The notes beneath the pieces are model-generated. The model did not search any database and had not been told where the DNA came from. It was given only the letters and a program-made list of their open reading frames with translations. Shown one piece after another: positions 35,764 to 44,526 of a stretch of DNA of 64,000 nt. Position 1 is the stretch's first letter. Every line of letters begins with the position of its first letter. The stretch lies in contig NZ_JAUTAN010000001.1 of the NCBI RefSeq assembly GCF_030818655.1, positions 3,906,001 through 3,970,000 on the forward strand, written 5' to 3'. A program made the translations under genes and the position numbers. The DNA comes from Nocardioides zeae. Lineage in GTDB: Bacteria > Actinomycetota > Actinomycetes > Propionibacteriales > Nocardioidaceae.

Positions 35764-35994
35764 GTGGACGGGCAAGAGATCAACTTCTGTGAAGACGGTC
35801 GGCCACGGCGGCGGTCAGTGCTCGCCGCCGCACTCGGTGTCGCATCACTGCCCGCGCTGAGCGCGGCCGCGGATCCGGCTAGTGCCTCCGTCGCTGCTGC
35901 GGGGGATTCCGCCGAGCTCTGGCTGCTGGGGACCGAGGGTGCGGGGCAACTGCCGAGCGTCGTGCGTACGGCACTACCGCGTGCTCGTAGCTGA
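35764..35994 (+). CDS. Short protein with Tat-like signal, partner of the NCYNYA gene
   Basis: 76 aa from a GTG at 35764, 1 bp after the previous stop, so probably co-translated. It reads MDGQEINFCEDG then RPRRRSVLAAALGVASLPALSAAADPASA, a twin-arginine signal with an Ala-x-Ala-like cleavage zone. Only ~35 residues would remain (GDSAELWLLGTEGAGQLPSVVRTALPRARS). I do not recognise it. It could be a truncated exported protein, a peptide pheromone or a partner/immunity factor. The start is uncertain, since a longer frame overlaps the upstream gene. Confidence 0.5.
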   Translation: MDGQEINFCEDGRPRRRSVLAAALGVASLPALSAAADPASASVAAAGDSAELWLLGTEGAGQLPSVVRTALPRARS

Positions 35995-36087
35995 CAGGTC
36001 TCATGAGAGAGGCACGCCTACGGAGTGCAGGCAACTTGAGATGACCGTGGCTGCAACACATCCCGTGCGTGGCTCGTCTTCAGAAGC

Positions 36088-36606
36088 ATGAAGGGACAGG
36101 CTCATGGCCGTGTCGAGGCCCTCGTCGCGGCCCGAGGGCGGGATCTGTCGCGGTTTGCGTACGTCCTCGCGGGACACGACGCGGAGGACATCCTGCAGTC
36201 GGTCGTGGTCCGGTTGTTGAGCTCGGGCCCGTTCCTGCGGGCCGACGATCCCTACGCCTACGCACGGAAGGCCGTTCTCAACGAGTTCCTCGATCGGCGC
36301 AGGAGCCTCGGGCGACGAGCGTCGGCCCGATGGTTCGCGGTCCGCGACATCGAGCCCGTGCCGTCTCCGGAGCCCGCCATCGCCGAGCGCGACGCCCTGA
36401 TGCGGGCGTTCTCGATTCTCAAGCCGCGCGAGCGGGCTTGCGTGGTGATGCGGTACTACGTCGACGCCGACGACCGGACGATCGCCGAGGCACTCGGCGT
36501 CGCACCGTCGACCGTGCGGAGCCTCATCTCGCGGGCCATGCCGCGGCTCCGCGCCGCCCTCGTCGAAGCCGAAGGCCTCATCGATCTGGCAGGAGAAGCG
36601 AAGTGA
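36088..36606 (+). CDS. ECF sigma factor (SigE-like family)
   Basis: 172 aa from the ATG at 36088. Region 2: RGRDLSRFAYVLAGHDAEDILQSVVVRLL and DDPYAYARKAVLNEFLDRRRSLGRRASARW. Region 4: RAFSILKPRERACVVMRYYVDADDRTIAEALGVAPSTVRSLISRAMPRLRAAL, a full helix-turn-helix. It directs RNA polymerase to a stress or envelope regulon. Its stop overlaps the start of the next gene (GTGA), a membrane protein that may be its anti-sigma or target. Codon use has returned to the high-GC norm. Confidence 0.9.
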   Translation: MKGQAHGRVEALVAARGRDLSRFAYVLAGHDAEDILQSVVVRLLSSGPFLRADDPYAYARKAVLNEFLDRRRSLGRRASARWFAVRDIEPVPSPEPAIAERDALMRAFSILKPRERACVVMRYYVDADDRTIAEALGVAPSTVRSLISRAMPRLRAALVEAEGLIDLAGEAK

Positions 36607-37238
36607 ATCTCACGGACGACTCGGATCGTGTCGTCACGCGGAGCCTGCAGCGCCTCGCGGACCACGCACCCACCCACCTGGCGTACGACCCTCACCCTCG
36701 CCGACGTCGTCGACCCGCGGCCGCCCTCGCGGTGGTCGCCATCGCTGCGGCAAGTGCCATCCTGGGGGCCGTCGTCGCACCGCAGGTCCTCGAGCCCGCG
36801 CCGTCGACACACTCCGCTGACGCCACGGCGTCGCCGTCGAGCGAGGAGAGCACGTTGATTCTCGGTGACGTCTCGTCCTGGCCGCGTGTTCGGCTCTCGA
36901 CCTGCGATGAGTGGTCGCCGGCAGGAGGGAACGAGGTCGTCGAGGTCGACGCCATCACCGACGAGTGCATCTCCAAGGCTCCGCTCGACGCCGTGGTCGT
37001 CCTCCGAGGCGGGTACACCGCCGACGGCCCCTTCGGGTCCCGGTGGGCGGACACGACCGAGGTGTGGAGGGAGGTCGGATCGCACTCCGTGCGACGCCTC
37101 GTGTCCGGGCCACTCGTCGAGATGAGCTCGCGGGCCGTGGACGGCCTCGTCTGTGACACGTGCGACGAGGTGCTGGTGGTCATCGGCCCGGAGCCGGCCT
37201 CGGTGTCACGCCTGGTGGAGAGCATCACCGCTGGCTGA
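36603..37238 (+). CDS. Single-span membrane protein coupled to the sigma factor, possible anti-sigma
   Basis: 211 aa from the GTG at 36603 inside the sigma-factor stop. A cytosolic segment of ~45 residues (TDDSDRVVTRSLQRLADHAPTHLAYDPHPRRRRR) is followed by one span (AAALAVVAIAAASAILGAVVAP). The external domain has four Cys (LSTCDEWSP, ITDECISK, LVCDTCDEVLVV). There is no HxxxCxxC zinc motif, so it is not a ZAS anti-sigma. Coupling suggests that it controls the sigma factor or is its dedicated target. Confidence 0.68.
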   Translation: MNLTDDSDRVVTRSLQRLADHAPTHLAYDPHPRRRRRPAAALAVVAIAAASAILGAVVAPQVLEPAPSTHSADATASPSSEESTLILGDVSSWPRVRLSTCDEWSPAGGNEVVEVDAITDECISKAPLDAVVVLRGGYTADGPFGSRWADTTEVWREVGSHSVRRLVSGPLVEMSSRAVDGLVCDTCDEVLVVIGPEPASVSRLVESITAG

Positions 37239-37417
37239 TCTCCTCTGCCCCGCTTGCCGTTCGAGGGCCGGACACGTGGTCCTCGCTCCTGGGCCCGGGG
37301 CCTGACGTGGGTCCCGCCGAACTGGGACGTCGGTACGCCGATCCCGGCCCAGGACCCACCCCGACCGCACATTCCGCGCTCCGGGCCGAACAGGCCCCAG
37401 CCGACCTGCCCGCCCCG

Positions 37418-38473
37418 TCAGCGCACCGTGAACGTCCGGGTGGCGGTCGACGGCAGCAGGTTCCGCGTGCCGCCGTACTCCACCACGACGCGGTAGCTCC
37501 CGCGCGGCAGCTTCGGCAGGGTCACGACCATGTCGCCGAGCGAGGGTGGCACCTGGCGGGCGCCGGACCACCAGACGCCCCGGTTGCCCTGGTAGATCTT
37601 CCAGGTGATCGGTGCCGGTGGGCTCCGCTTCGCACCCAGGGAGTAGGCCACGACCGTGCGCAGCCGCCCGGTCGCGTTCGTCCGCGGGACCTGGAGGAAC
37701 GATGTTCCGATGACCGTCTCGGCGCGGACGATCGTGACCTTCCCCGAGGCCGTGAGCCCGTCGCCGATCGCACCGTCCGGGACGTCGAGGGTCGCCGTGT
37801 AGGTGTAGGTGCCGACGTGGTCGTTCCCGCGGGTGTACGGCGTGACGCTGTCCCCGTTCGTGTACGTCCGGAACGGGCCGCCGGGGAGGCCCGTCACCGT
37901 CACGACGCTCCGTACCGGCACGTCGCGGAGGTCGAACCTCAGCGGGACGTCGGGGTACGTCCCGGTCACCGGAGCCCCCGCCGTGATGGCCACGTGGGGG
38001 ACGAGGGCCTCCCAGTCGATCGAGATCGGCCTCTCCACCTGCACGTAGGCGTTCCCGCCGTCGGGCACCACGTAGAGGGAGTAGGTCGTGCCGGGTTCCA
38101 GCGTGTAGGCCGGGAGACGGAACGTCAGCGGCACGTCAGCGGTGGGCGGCGAGAAGCGAGGTCCCCACGACGCGACGGCGTCGGGCCGTGCGGCCAGGTC
38201 CTCGATGCCGGGCGGGGCGAGCGCGATCCTGAAGATGCTCCCCGGCCCGAGGTGGGCGTAGGGGTCGGGGTCCAGGTCGCGCAGCCGCAGCCGGACGTCG
38301 ATGCCGGCGCCGTACCCGATCTCGTCGACGGCCAGCACCTCCACGACGGGATCCGGTGCCTGCCCCGCCGCGGCCGGCACCGGCACCGTCGGCGCCAGTG
38401 TGGCCACCGCCGCCAGGGCGACGCCGACGATCCAGCCACGCCGCGCGGCCCACGGGCTCCCCGTCCTCGTCAT
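37418..38473 (-). CDS. Secreted Ig-like repeat protein
   Basis: 351 aa from the ATG at 38473. Signal: RRGWIVGVALAAVATLAPTVPVPAAA. The mature part is all beta, with at least three Ig/FN3-like units: one with DEIGYGAGIDVRLRLRDL, one with PVTGTYPDVPLRFDLRDVPVRSVVTVTGLPGGPF, and a C-terminal one with LPKLPRGSYRVVVEYGGTRNLLPSTATRTFTV. The last unit resembles the end of the phosphoesterase coded divergently at 38643. No catalytic residues and no sortase motif are seen. It is probably a cell-surface or secreted structural protein. The open frame upstream of 38473 runs through the other gene and is not used. Confidence 0.68.
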   Translation of the reverse strand: MTRTGSPWAARRGWIVGVALAAVATLAPTVPVPAAAGQAPDPVVEVLAVDEIGYGAGIDVRLRLRDLDPDPYAHLGPGSIFRIALAPPGIEDLAARPDAVASWGPRFSPPTADVPLTFRLPAYTLEPGTTYSLYVVPDGGNAYVQVERPISIDWEALVPHVAITAGAPVTGTYPDVPLRFDLRDVPVRSVVTVTGLPGGPFRTYTNGDSVTPYTRGNDHVGTYTYTATLDVPDGAIGDGLTASGKVTIVRAETVIGTSFLQVPRTNATGRLRTVVAYSLGAKRSPPAPITWKIYQGNRGVWWSGARQVPPSLGDMVVTLPKLPRGSYRVVVEYGGTRNLLPSTATRTFTVR

Positions 38474-38642
38474 GCCGGGAGCGTACGGCGCGGCAGCCGC
38501 CGACCGCGGCCCTTCACCCAACCCACCCGGGGCATTCGCCCCCCGCGACACCCGCGCGCACCACGCTGCCGGGGGCGAGACGGTGCTCGGGCCCGGCCAC
38601 GCCACGACCAGGCCGTTGCCCTCGAAAGGTGATCCCTCTCCG

Positions 38643-41210
38643 ATGACGACCCTCCGAGCCCGGCGGCCGCGCGCCTCCGGGCGCATCGTCGTGACCAGCC
38701 TCGCGCTGCTGACCTCCGCCTCCGCGCTCTCCGGTGCCGATGCGTCCAGCCGGACCCCCGAACAGCCGGCGGGCGTCGCGCTCGCCGCCGGCACCTCCTC
38801 CCTCTGGACCGACCCGGTCGGCGACGCACGCCTCCTCACCGACCCCTTCCTGCAGGCGCCGACCGCCGACGGCGTCTCCGTCGTCTGGTTCACCGAGTTC
38901 GCCGGCTCCGACCACACCGTCCTCGTCGGTGACGGCGTGGGCCGCCTCTCCGCCGCCGACCTGGCGGCCGCCGCGCGGGGCACGACGTACCCGGGCGTCA
39001 CAGTGTTCCCCGCCACCACGGGCACGCTCTCGCAGGTCGCGGAGGACTACCAGTCCAACGTCCCCGTGAAGCCCGCCCAGTCCGACGGCATCGTCGACCG
39101 CGACGTCTGGCGGCACGAGGGCGTCGTCACGGGTCTCGCCGCGGGCGAGCGCGTGCCCTACCGCGTCGTCAGCCGCGACGGCGACAAGATCGCCGGCTCC
39201 GGCACGTTCAGCCTGAAGCCGGCCGCGCAGCCGGGCGAGGACCTCGACATCCTGCTGACCAGCGACCACCAGGCGATGGTCAACACCCCGGCGAACCTCC
39301 AGGTCGCGGCCGACACCATCGGCGACATCGACGCCGTCTTCCTCGCCGGCGACCTCGTCAACATCCCCGACCGGGCCTCCGAGTGGTTCGACGACACCCG
39401 CGGCTCGGGCTTCTTCCCGGTGCTCCAGGGCAACGGCGGCCGCACCTCGACCGGCGGGGTCTCCTACGCGGGCGGCGAGATCGTGCAGAACGCCCCGCTC
39501 TTCCCCGCGGTCGGCAACCACGAGGTCCAGGGCCGCCGGGCCGGCGCGACCGCGCTGGGCGCGTCGTACAACGCCCCGGTGCCGCGGGACGTCGCCACCG
39601 CGGCGTACGAGCGCGTCGCCACTGAGGTGAACCCGGGCAACGACCCCGCCGTGCGCGAGCAGTGGATCCGGGACAACTCGTTCTCGACGACCACCTACGA
39701 GGAGATCTTCTCCCTCCCCGACTCCTCGCCGGGCGGCGAGACCTACTACGCGACCACGGTCGGCGACGTGCGGCTCATCTCGCTGTACTCCACCCGCATC
39801 TGGCGCGGCACCGGTGCCGTGCCGGACCCGGCGGCGCGCACGAGCACGACCCGCTACCAGGAGTCGCGGCAGTCGCTGGCCGACCCGCTCAAGCAGGGGT
39901 ACGGCGAGCACGTGTTCGAGGCCGTCGACGCCGAGAGCCCGCAGTACGCGTGGCTGCAGGACGAGCTCGCCAGCGAGGAGTTCGCCGCGGCGCGCTACCA
40001 CGTCGTCATGCTCCACGAGGGTCCGCAGGGCCTCGGTGACAACGTCATGCCGCAGTTCGTCGACCCGCAGCGCATCGAGGAGCGCGACGACGCGGGCAAC
40101 CTCGTCGGCGTCCGCTACGAGTACCCGCCGAGCGAGAACAAGCTCCTCACCGACCTCCAGCCGCTGCTCGAGGACGCGGGCGTCGACCTCGTCCACAACG
40201 GCCACAGCCACCTCTGGAACCGGTTCGTCGCCGCGAACGGCACCACGAACTTCCTCGAGACCTCCAACACCGGCAACTCGTACGGCGCGTACCACCCCCT
40301 CAGCGGACGCAGCCGCCCGCTGCCCCCGGCGCCCTGGGACGCGTCGCACTACCTGGCCCAGGGCAACCCGGGCGGCCTGGAGCCCGTCGTGCCGAACGTC
40401 GCGCCGTACACGGACGCCCAGGGCACGCCGCTGCCGTTCGTGCAGGACAACAACCTCGCGGTGTTCACGAAGCTGGACACGGGCTCGGGCGAGATCACGA
40501 CGTACTCCTACGACGTGCGCACGCCGAACGTGCGCCCGAAGGTCATCGACGTCTTCACCATCGGCGACCCCGACGACTCCGAGGCGCCCGCGGTCACCCG
40601 CCAGCCGACGCACGTGACGGTGACCGCCGGCGAGGAGGCGACCTTCACGGCGGAGGCGTCCGGGGTCCCCGCGCCCGAGGTGCGCTGGCAGCGCCTCGTC
40701 GACGCGGAGTGGGTCGACGTGCCGGGGGCGACCGCGACGACGCTGCGGCTGCCGGCGGTGACGACGGCGCAGAACGGCGAGCAGCACCGCGCGGTGTTCA
40801 CGAGCTCCGCCGGCTCGGTGCCGACCGCGGCCGCCGTGCTCACCGTGCGGGCCGCTCCGACCCCGCCCTCCGAGCCGGGTCCGGGCTCGCTCGGCCTCGG
40901 CAGCCGCGTGGTGCCGGGTGCGCCGTCGGCGTACGGGCGGATCGGCAGCGGCAAGCCCATCTCCACCTTCTTCGTGGGCGAGGACGGGCGCCGGGTGACC
41001 GGCACGACCTACGTCAGCATCCGCAAGGCCGGCACGGGTTCCGTGACGGCCACGGCGTGGGCGTACGTCGGGCGCACGACCACCGTCGCCACGCCGCGCA
41101 TCCCGAGCAAGGGCAGCTGGCGCGTCACGGTGACGTTCGTGCCGGACGACCCGCGCTACCGCTCGACCACGCGTGCGTGGTGGCTCTGGGCGACGCCGAC
41201 GGGTCGCTGA
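38643..41210 (+). CDS. Secreted purple-acid-phosphatase-like metallophosphoesterase with Ig-like C-terminus
   Basis: 855 aa from the ATG at 38643, with AAAGGTGAT upstream. Signal peptide within residues 1-~35, then an FN3-like N-domain (VSVVWFTEFAGSDHTVLVGDG). The phosphoesterase core shows ILLTSDHQ (~200), FLAGDLVNIPDR (~236), PAVGNHEVQG (~290), VVMLHEGPQG (~457) and LVHNGHSHLWNRF (~519), the order of two-metal-ion phosphoesterases. Residues ~650-750 form an Ig-like domain (HVTVTAGEEATFTAEASGVP). The last ~100 residues are a beta module like the one in the divergent gene. Probably releases phosphate outside the cell. Confidence 0.85.
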   Translation: MTTLRARRPRASGRIVVTSLALLTSASALSGADASSRTPEQPAGVALAAGTSSLWTDPVGDARLLTDPFLQAPTADGVSVVWFTEFAGSDHTVLVGDGVGRLSAADLAAAARGTTYPGVTVFPATTGTLSQVAEDYQSNVPVKPAQSDGIVDRDVWRHEGVVTGLAAGERVPYRVVSRDGDKIAGSGTFSLKPAAQPGEDLDILLTSDHQAMVNTPANLQVAADTIGDIDAVFLAGDLVNIPDRASEWFDDTRGSGFFPVLQGNGGRTSTGGVSYAGGEIVQNAPLFPAVGNHEVQGRRAGATALGASYNAPVPRDVATAAYERVATEVNPGNDPAVREQWIRDNSFSTTTYEEIFSLPDSSPGGETYYATTVGDVRLISLYSTRIWRGTGAVPDPAARTSTTRYQESRQSLADPLKQGYGEHVFEAVDAESPQYAWLQDELASEEFAAARYHVVMLHEGPQGLGDNVMPQFVDPQRIEERDDAGNLVGVRYEYPPSENKLLTDLQPLLEDAGVDLVHNGHSHLWNRFVAANGTTNFLETSNTGNSYGAYHPLSGRSRPLPPAPWDASHYLAQGNPGGLEPVVPNVAPYTDAQGTPLPFVQDNNLAVFTKLDTGSGEITTYSYDVRTPNVRPKVIDVFTIGDPDDSEAPAVTRQPTHVTVTAGEEATFTAEASGVPAPEVRWQRLVDAEWVDVPGATATTLRLPAVTTAQNGEQHRAVFTSSAGSVPTAAAVLTVRAAPTPPSEPGPGSLGLGSRVVPGAPSAYGRIGSGKPISTFFVGEDGRRVTGTTYVSIRKAGTGSVTATAWAYVGRTTTVATPRIPSKGSWRVTVTFVPDDPRYRSTTRAWWLWATPTGR

Positions 41211-41236
41211 CGGTCGGGTCCGCACGGGAAGGCACG

Positions 41237-41270
41237 CCGGGCCCCCACCTCTGCGGAGGTGGGGGCCCGG
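41237..41270. terminator. Bidirectional terminator hairpin
   Basis: CCGGGCCCCCACCTC / GAGGTGGGGGCCCGG, 15 bp with a TGCG loop, between the convergent phosphoesterase and BCCT genes. Confidence 0.9.
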
Positions 41271-41289
41271 TCGTGTTGCGGGGAGGGGG

Positions 41290-43035
41290 TCAGCGCCTGC
41301 TGTCGGACTCCGCGCTGACGACGGGGATCTCGCCCGTCATGCCGAGCTTGTCCTCGACGCGTTCGTCGATGCGCTGGTCGACCTGGTCGCCGAAGTGGTC
41401 CTCGAAGTTGGCGACGAGGTCGCTGGTGACCGTCTCGCCCACCTCGTCGGCGAGCACCTTGCGGCGGGCCTTCAGGTCGAGGCGGCGGATCTCGGTGTAC
41501 TCCGCCTTGAACGCCTTGTAGAGCGCGACGCACATCGCCACCATGATGACGCTGAAGGGCAGCGCGGTCAGGATGGCGCCGGTCTGCAGGGCGCCCAGGC
41601 CGCCGGCGACCAGCAGCCCGATCGCGACGAGCGCCTCGATGACGCACCACAGCACCCGGCTCCACCTCGGCGGGTCGGTGTCGCCGCCGGACGCGAGCAT
41701 GTCGACGACGAGCGAGCCCGAGTCGGAGGACGTCACGAAGAAGATGGCGACGAGCACGATCGCGAGGCCCGACAGCAGGGTGCCGCCCGGGAGGTCGCCC
41801 ACGAGCCGGAAGAGCACCGACTCCGAGGTGACCGAGCCGTCGGCGTCGAGCAGCCCGCCGTCCCCGAACTTCTCGCGGTAGATCGCCGAGCCGCCGAGGA
41901 TGGAGAACCAGATGGCCGAGACGGTGGTCGGCACGAGCAGCACGCCGGCGACGAACTCGCGGACGGTGCGGCCGCGCGAGATGCGCGCGATGAAGACGCC
42001 GACGAACGGCGCCCACGACATCCACCAACCCCAGTAGAACGTCGTCCAGAGGCCCTGCCACTCCTGGCCCTCCTCGCCGAAGAACGCCGAGGTGTCGAAG
42101 CTGTTGGGCACGATCGTGAACAGGTACTCGCCCACGTTCTCCACGAACGACCGCAGCACGAACAGCGTCGGGCCGAGCAGCAGCAGCGCCACCACGAAGA
42201 TCCCGGCCATGCCGAGGTTGATGTTGGAGAGCCACTTGATGCCCTTGTCGAGGCCCGAGACCACCGAGGCGGTCGCGGCCACGGAGATGAGGACGATCAG
42301 CAGCACGAGCAGCGGGGTGCCCGCCTCGTCGACCACCCCGAGGCTCTCGAGGCCCGCGCCGATCTGCGAGACGCCGAGGCCCAGCGACGTCGCGACGCCG
42401 GCGATGGTGCCCACGATCGCCACGACGTCGATCGCGTCGCCCAGGCCACCCTTCACGCGGTCGCCCAGCAGCGGCTCGAGCACCCAGCGCAGGGAGACCG
42501 AGCGACCCTTGCGGTGGATCGCGTACGCCAGGGCGAGGCCCACGACGACGTAGATCGCCCAGGCGTGGAGGCCCCAGTGCAGGAACGTCTGGCTCATGGC
42601 CGCGTGGGCGAGCTCGACGTCGTCGCCCTCCACCCCCGGCTTCGGCGAGGTGTAGAAGTTGAGCGGCTCGGCGGCCCCCCAGAAGACGAGGCCGATGCCC
42701 ATGCCGGCGGCGAAGAGCATCGAGAACCAGACCAGGAACCCGTACTCGGCGCCCTCGTCGTCCGGACCCAGCCGGATGTCGCCGAAGCGCCCGACGGCGA
42801 CCCAGATCGCGAAGATCACGAAGCCGGTGACAATGAGGCTGTAGTACCACCCGAAGACGCCGATCACCTCCTCCTGGGCGGCGGAGAAGGCGTCACCGGT
42901 GCGTTCGGGGAACGCGATGCTGACCACCACGACGACGGCGAGGATCGCCAGCGCGGGCCAGAAGACGGTGGGGCGGACGGACTGCAGGCGCCGCCGGGAC
43001 GGCGGCGCGTCGGCGGTGCTCGGGGTGTCGCTCAC
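41290..43035 (-). CDS. BCCT family betaine/carnitine/choline transporter
   Basis: 581 aa from the GTG at 43035, with GAGAGGGAC upstream; an in-frame ATG at 43077 is possible. Twelve membrane spans. Family signatures: AAGMGIGLVFWGAAEPLNFY, FLHWGLHAWAIYVVVGL, and the Trp-rich betaine-site helix GWWMSWAPFVGVFIARISRGRT. The C-terminal cytosolic tail of ~80 residues is charged and helical (DLVANFEDHFGDQVDQRIDERVEDKL), fitting an osmosensing or regulatory tail as in BetP. It takes up glycine betaine or relatives with Na+ or H+ for osmoprotection. Confidence 0.93.
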   Translation of the reverse strand: MSDTPSTADAPPSRRRLQSVRPTVFWPALAILAVVVVVSIAFPERTGDAFSAAQEEVIGVFGWYYSLIVTGFVIFAIWVAVGRFGDIRLGPDDEGAEYGFLVWFSMLFAAGMGIGLVFWGAAEPLNFYTSPKPGVEGDDVELAHAAMSQTFLHWGLHAWAIYVVVGLALAYAIHRKGRSVSLRWVLEPLLGDRVKGGLGDAIDVVAIVGTIAGVATSLGLGVSQIGAGLESLGVVDEAGTPLLVLLIVLISVAATASVVSGLDKGIKWLSNINLGMAGIFVVALLLLGPTLFVLRSFVENVGEYLFTIVPNSFDTSAFFGEEGQEWQGLWTTFYWGWWMSWAPFVGVFIARISRGRTVREFVAGVLLVPTTVSAIWFSILGGSAIYREKFGDGGLLDADGSVTSESVLFRLVGDLPGGTLLSGLAIVLVAIFFVTSSDSGSLVVDMLASGGDTDPPRWSRVLWCVIEALVAIGLLVAGGLGALQTGAILTALPFSVIMVAMCVALYKAFKAEYTEIRRLDLKARRKVLADEVGETVTSDLVANFEDHFGDQVDQRIDERVEDKLGMTGEIPVVSAESDSRR

Positions 43036-43190
43036 GGGTGGGATGTCCCTCTCCAGGTCTCGACGGGGGACCGCCACGTTGTCGTCTCCGGGGAGCCCCC
43101 GTCAAAGCGAGGGTTCCGCTCAGGTCGCGCCGGCGTCCGCCGAAGAGGGTGGCAACGGACTCCAACCGACTCGGAAAGTGGTGCCCATCG

Positions 43191-44276
43191 ATGCGCACAG
43201 TGCTCAACCGCCGGAGGGCCTCGGCCCTCGTCTCCGCCGTCGTCGTCACGGGCGGTCTCGCCCTCGCGGCCCCGGCCCCCGCGCAGGCGGCCTCCGGTCT
43301 CTCGGTCGTGGGCGTGCAGTCGTTCTACTTCGGTGGTGAGACCGTCTTCGACTCGTCGCGCGGGCTGACCGTCGTCAACTGGAACGACGCCACGCCGGAC
43401 ACGTCGCACACCTACCGCCTCAAGCTGGACCCCACCGGCAAGGTCGGCTACTTCGACCCCCGCTCGCTCAGCGAGGACGTCGACGGTCCGTGGGACGGCT
43501 TCTCCACCGACTACACCGTGGGGAAGCACATGCAGCCGGGCGGCACCTACCAGCTGGTGCTCGAGGAGTGGGACGGCAACCGGCTCGTCGAGTCGAGCCC
43601 GACCTTCGACTACACGTTCGCCGAGGTGCAGGCCCCGAGCGCGATGAACGTCGGGACGTCGCTCGTCGGCGGCCGCCAGGCGGTCGTCGCCGGACGCGCC
43701 ACCTCGATCGGGTTCACCGGGCAGTGGGAGCCGGGCACGCGCTACCGCACGATCGTGGGCGTGGCGGGCGGGACCGCGGCGAAGGACTTCGTCGTGTGCC
43801 AGGCGTCCGACTGCGTCGACGCGGGCCTCGGCACGGTCGTGGACTCCGCGACGCCGGTCACCTCGTTCACGGCCCCGGCGTCGCTCGTCGGCAAGACCCT
43901 CCGCATCCAGGTGGCGGGCGTGGAGGACGGTCGTCTGCGCAGCACCTTCGACGTGCAGTACCCCGTCGTCGCCGACCCGTCGATGTCGACCGTGCCGGGC
44001 GGCTGGATCACCTCGCCGGGCAAGAAGCACGGCGTCGTGCAGACGGGCAAGACCGTCGGCGTCAGCGCGCCGGTCCTCACCGCGACCGCGAAGCAGAAGG
44101 GCACGAAGACCTACTACCAGTGGTTCGCGGACGGCACGAAGATCCCGGGGGCGACGAAGGCCAGCTACACGATCCCCCGCAGCCTGAAGGGGCGGACCCT
44201 CACCCTCGGCATCCAGTTCTCGGCGCCCGGCTACAAGCCGCTGACCGGCGGCTTCGGCTTCGGCACGGTGCGCTGA
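43191..44276 (+). CDS. Secreted Ig-like protein
   Basis: 361 aa from the ATG at 43191, with GGAAAG upstream. Signal: ASALVSAVVVTGGLALAAPAPAQAA. Domain 1 has GLSVVGVQSFYFGGETVFDSSRGLTVVNWND and KVGYFDPRS. Two Cys in domain 2 (VVCQASDCVDA) may pair. The C-terminal ~85 residues (TVGVSAPVLTATAKQKGTKTYYQWFADGTKIPGATKASYTI) are a bacterial surface Ig-like repeat. It is divergent from the BCCT transporter. No enzyme motif is present. Confidence 0.75.
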   Translation: MRTVLNRRRASALVSAVVVTGGLALAAPAPAQAASGLSVVGVQSFYFGGETVFDSSRGLTVVNWNDATPDTSHTYRLKLDPTGKVGYFDPRSLSEDVDGPWDGFSTDYTVGKHMQPGGTYQLVLEEWDGNRLVESSPTFDYTFAEVQAPSAMNVGTSLVGGRQAVVAGRATSIGFTGQWEPGTRYRTIVGVAGGTAAKDFVVCQASDCVDAGLGTVVDSATPVTSFTAPASLVGKTLRIQVAGVEDGRLRSTFDVQYPVVADPSMSTVPGGWITSPGKKHGVVQTGKTVGVSAPVLTATAKQKGTKTYYQWFADGTKIPGATKASYTIPRSLKGRTLTLGIQFSAPGYKPLTGGFGFGTVR

Positions 44277-44326
44277 CCGGCAGCAGCACCCAGCGGCACC
44301 CCAGCAACACCCAGCGGCACCCCGTA

Positions 44327-44360
44327 CGGCGCCCGGTCGGACCACTCCGACCGGGCGCCG
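44327..44360. terminator. Terminator hairpin after the secreted protein gene
   Basis: CGGCGCCCGGTCGGA / TCCGACCGGGCGCCG, 15 bp with a 4-nt loop, followed by TCTCGCGTTT. A near-duplicate AGCAACACCCAGCGGCACCCC-like direct repeat of 21 bp lies just before it (44280-44321). Confidence 0.85.
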
Positions 44361-44526
44361 TCTCGCGTTTCGTCGGCGGCGTCCGCTACCGTGGGCGCAC
44401 CCAGTGACCTGGGTCACAACAGGTGAACAGATCGACGGATCCGGACGGCGCCCACCCTCGCGCCGCGACGACCCGTCACGACGAGCCCGAGCGCGGCGAC
44501 CCCGCGCTCGTCGCGAGGAGCGTGCG

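Noticed and set aside
34339..36000. tRNA-borne integrative element with att sites
   Set aside because: No integrase and no second copy of the tRNA-Ser 3' end was found in the window; only the composition shift supports an island.
36069..36602. N-terminal extension of the sigma-coupled membrane protein through the sigma gene
   Set aside because: The extension is the +1/-1 frame of the sigma factor; the GTG at 36603 gives a sensible protein and a coupled start.
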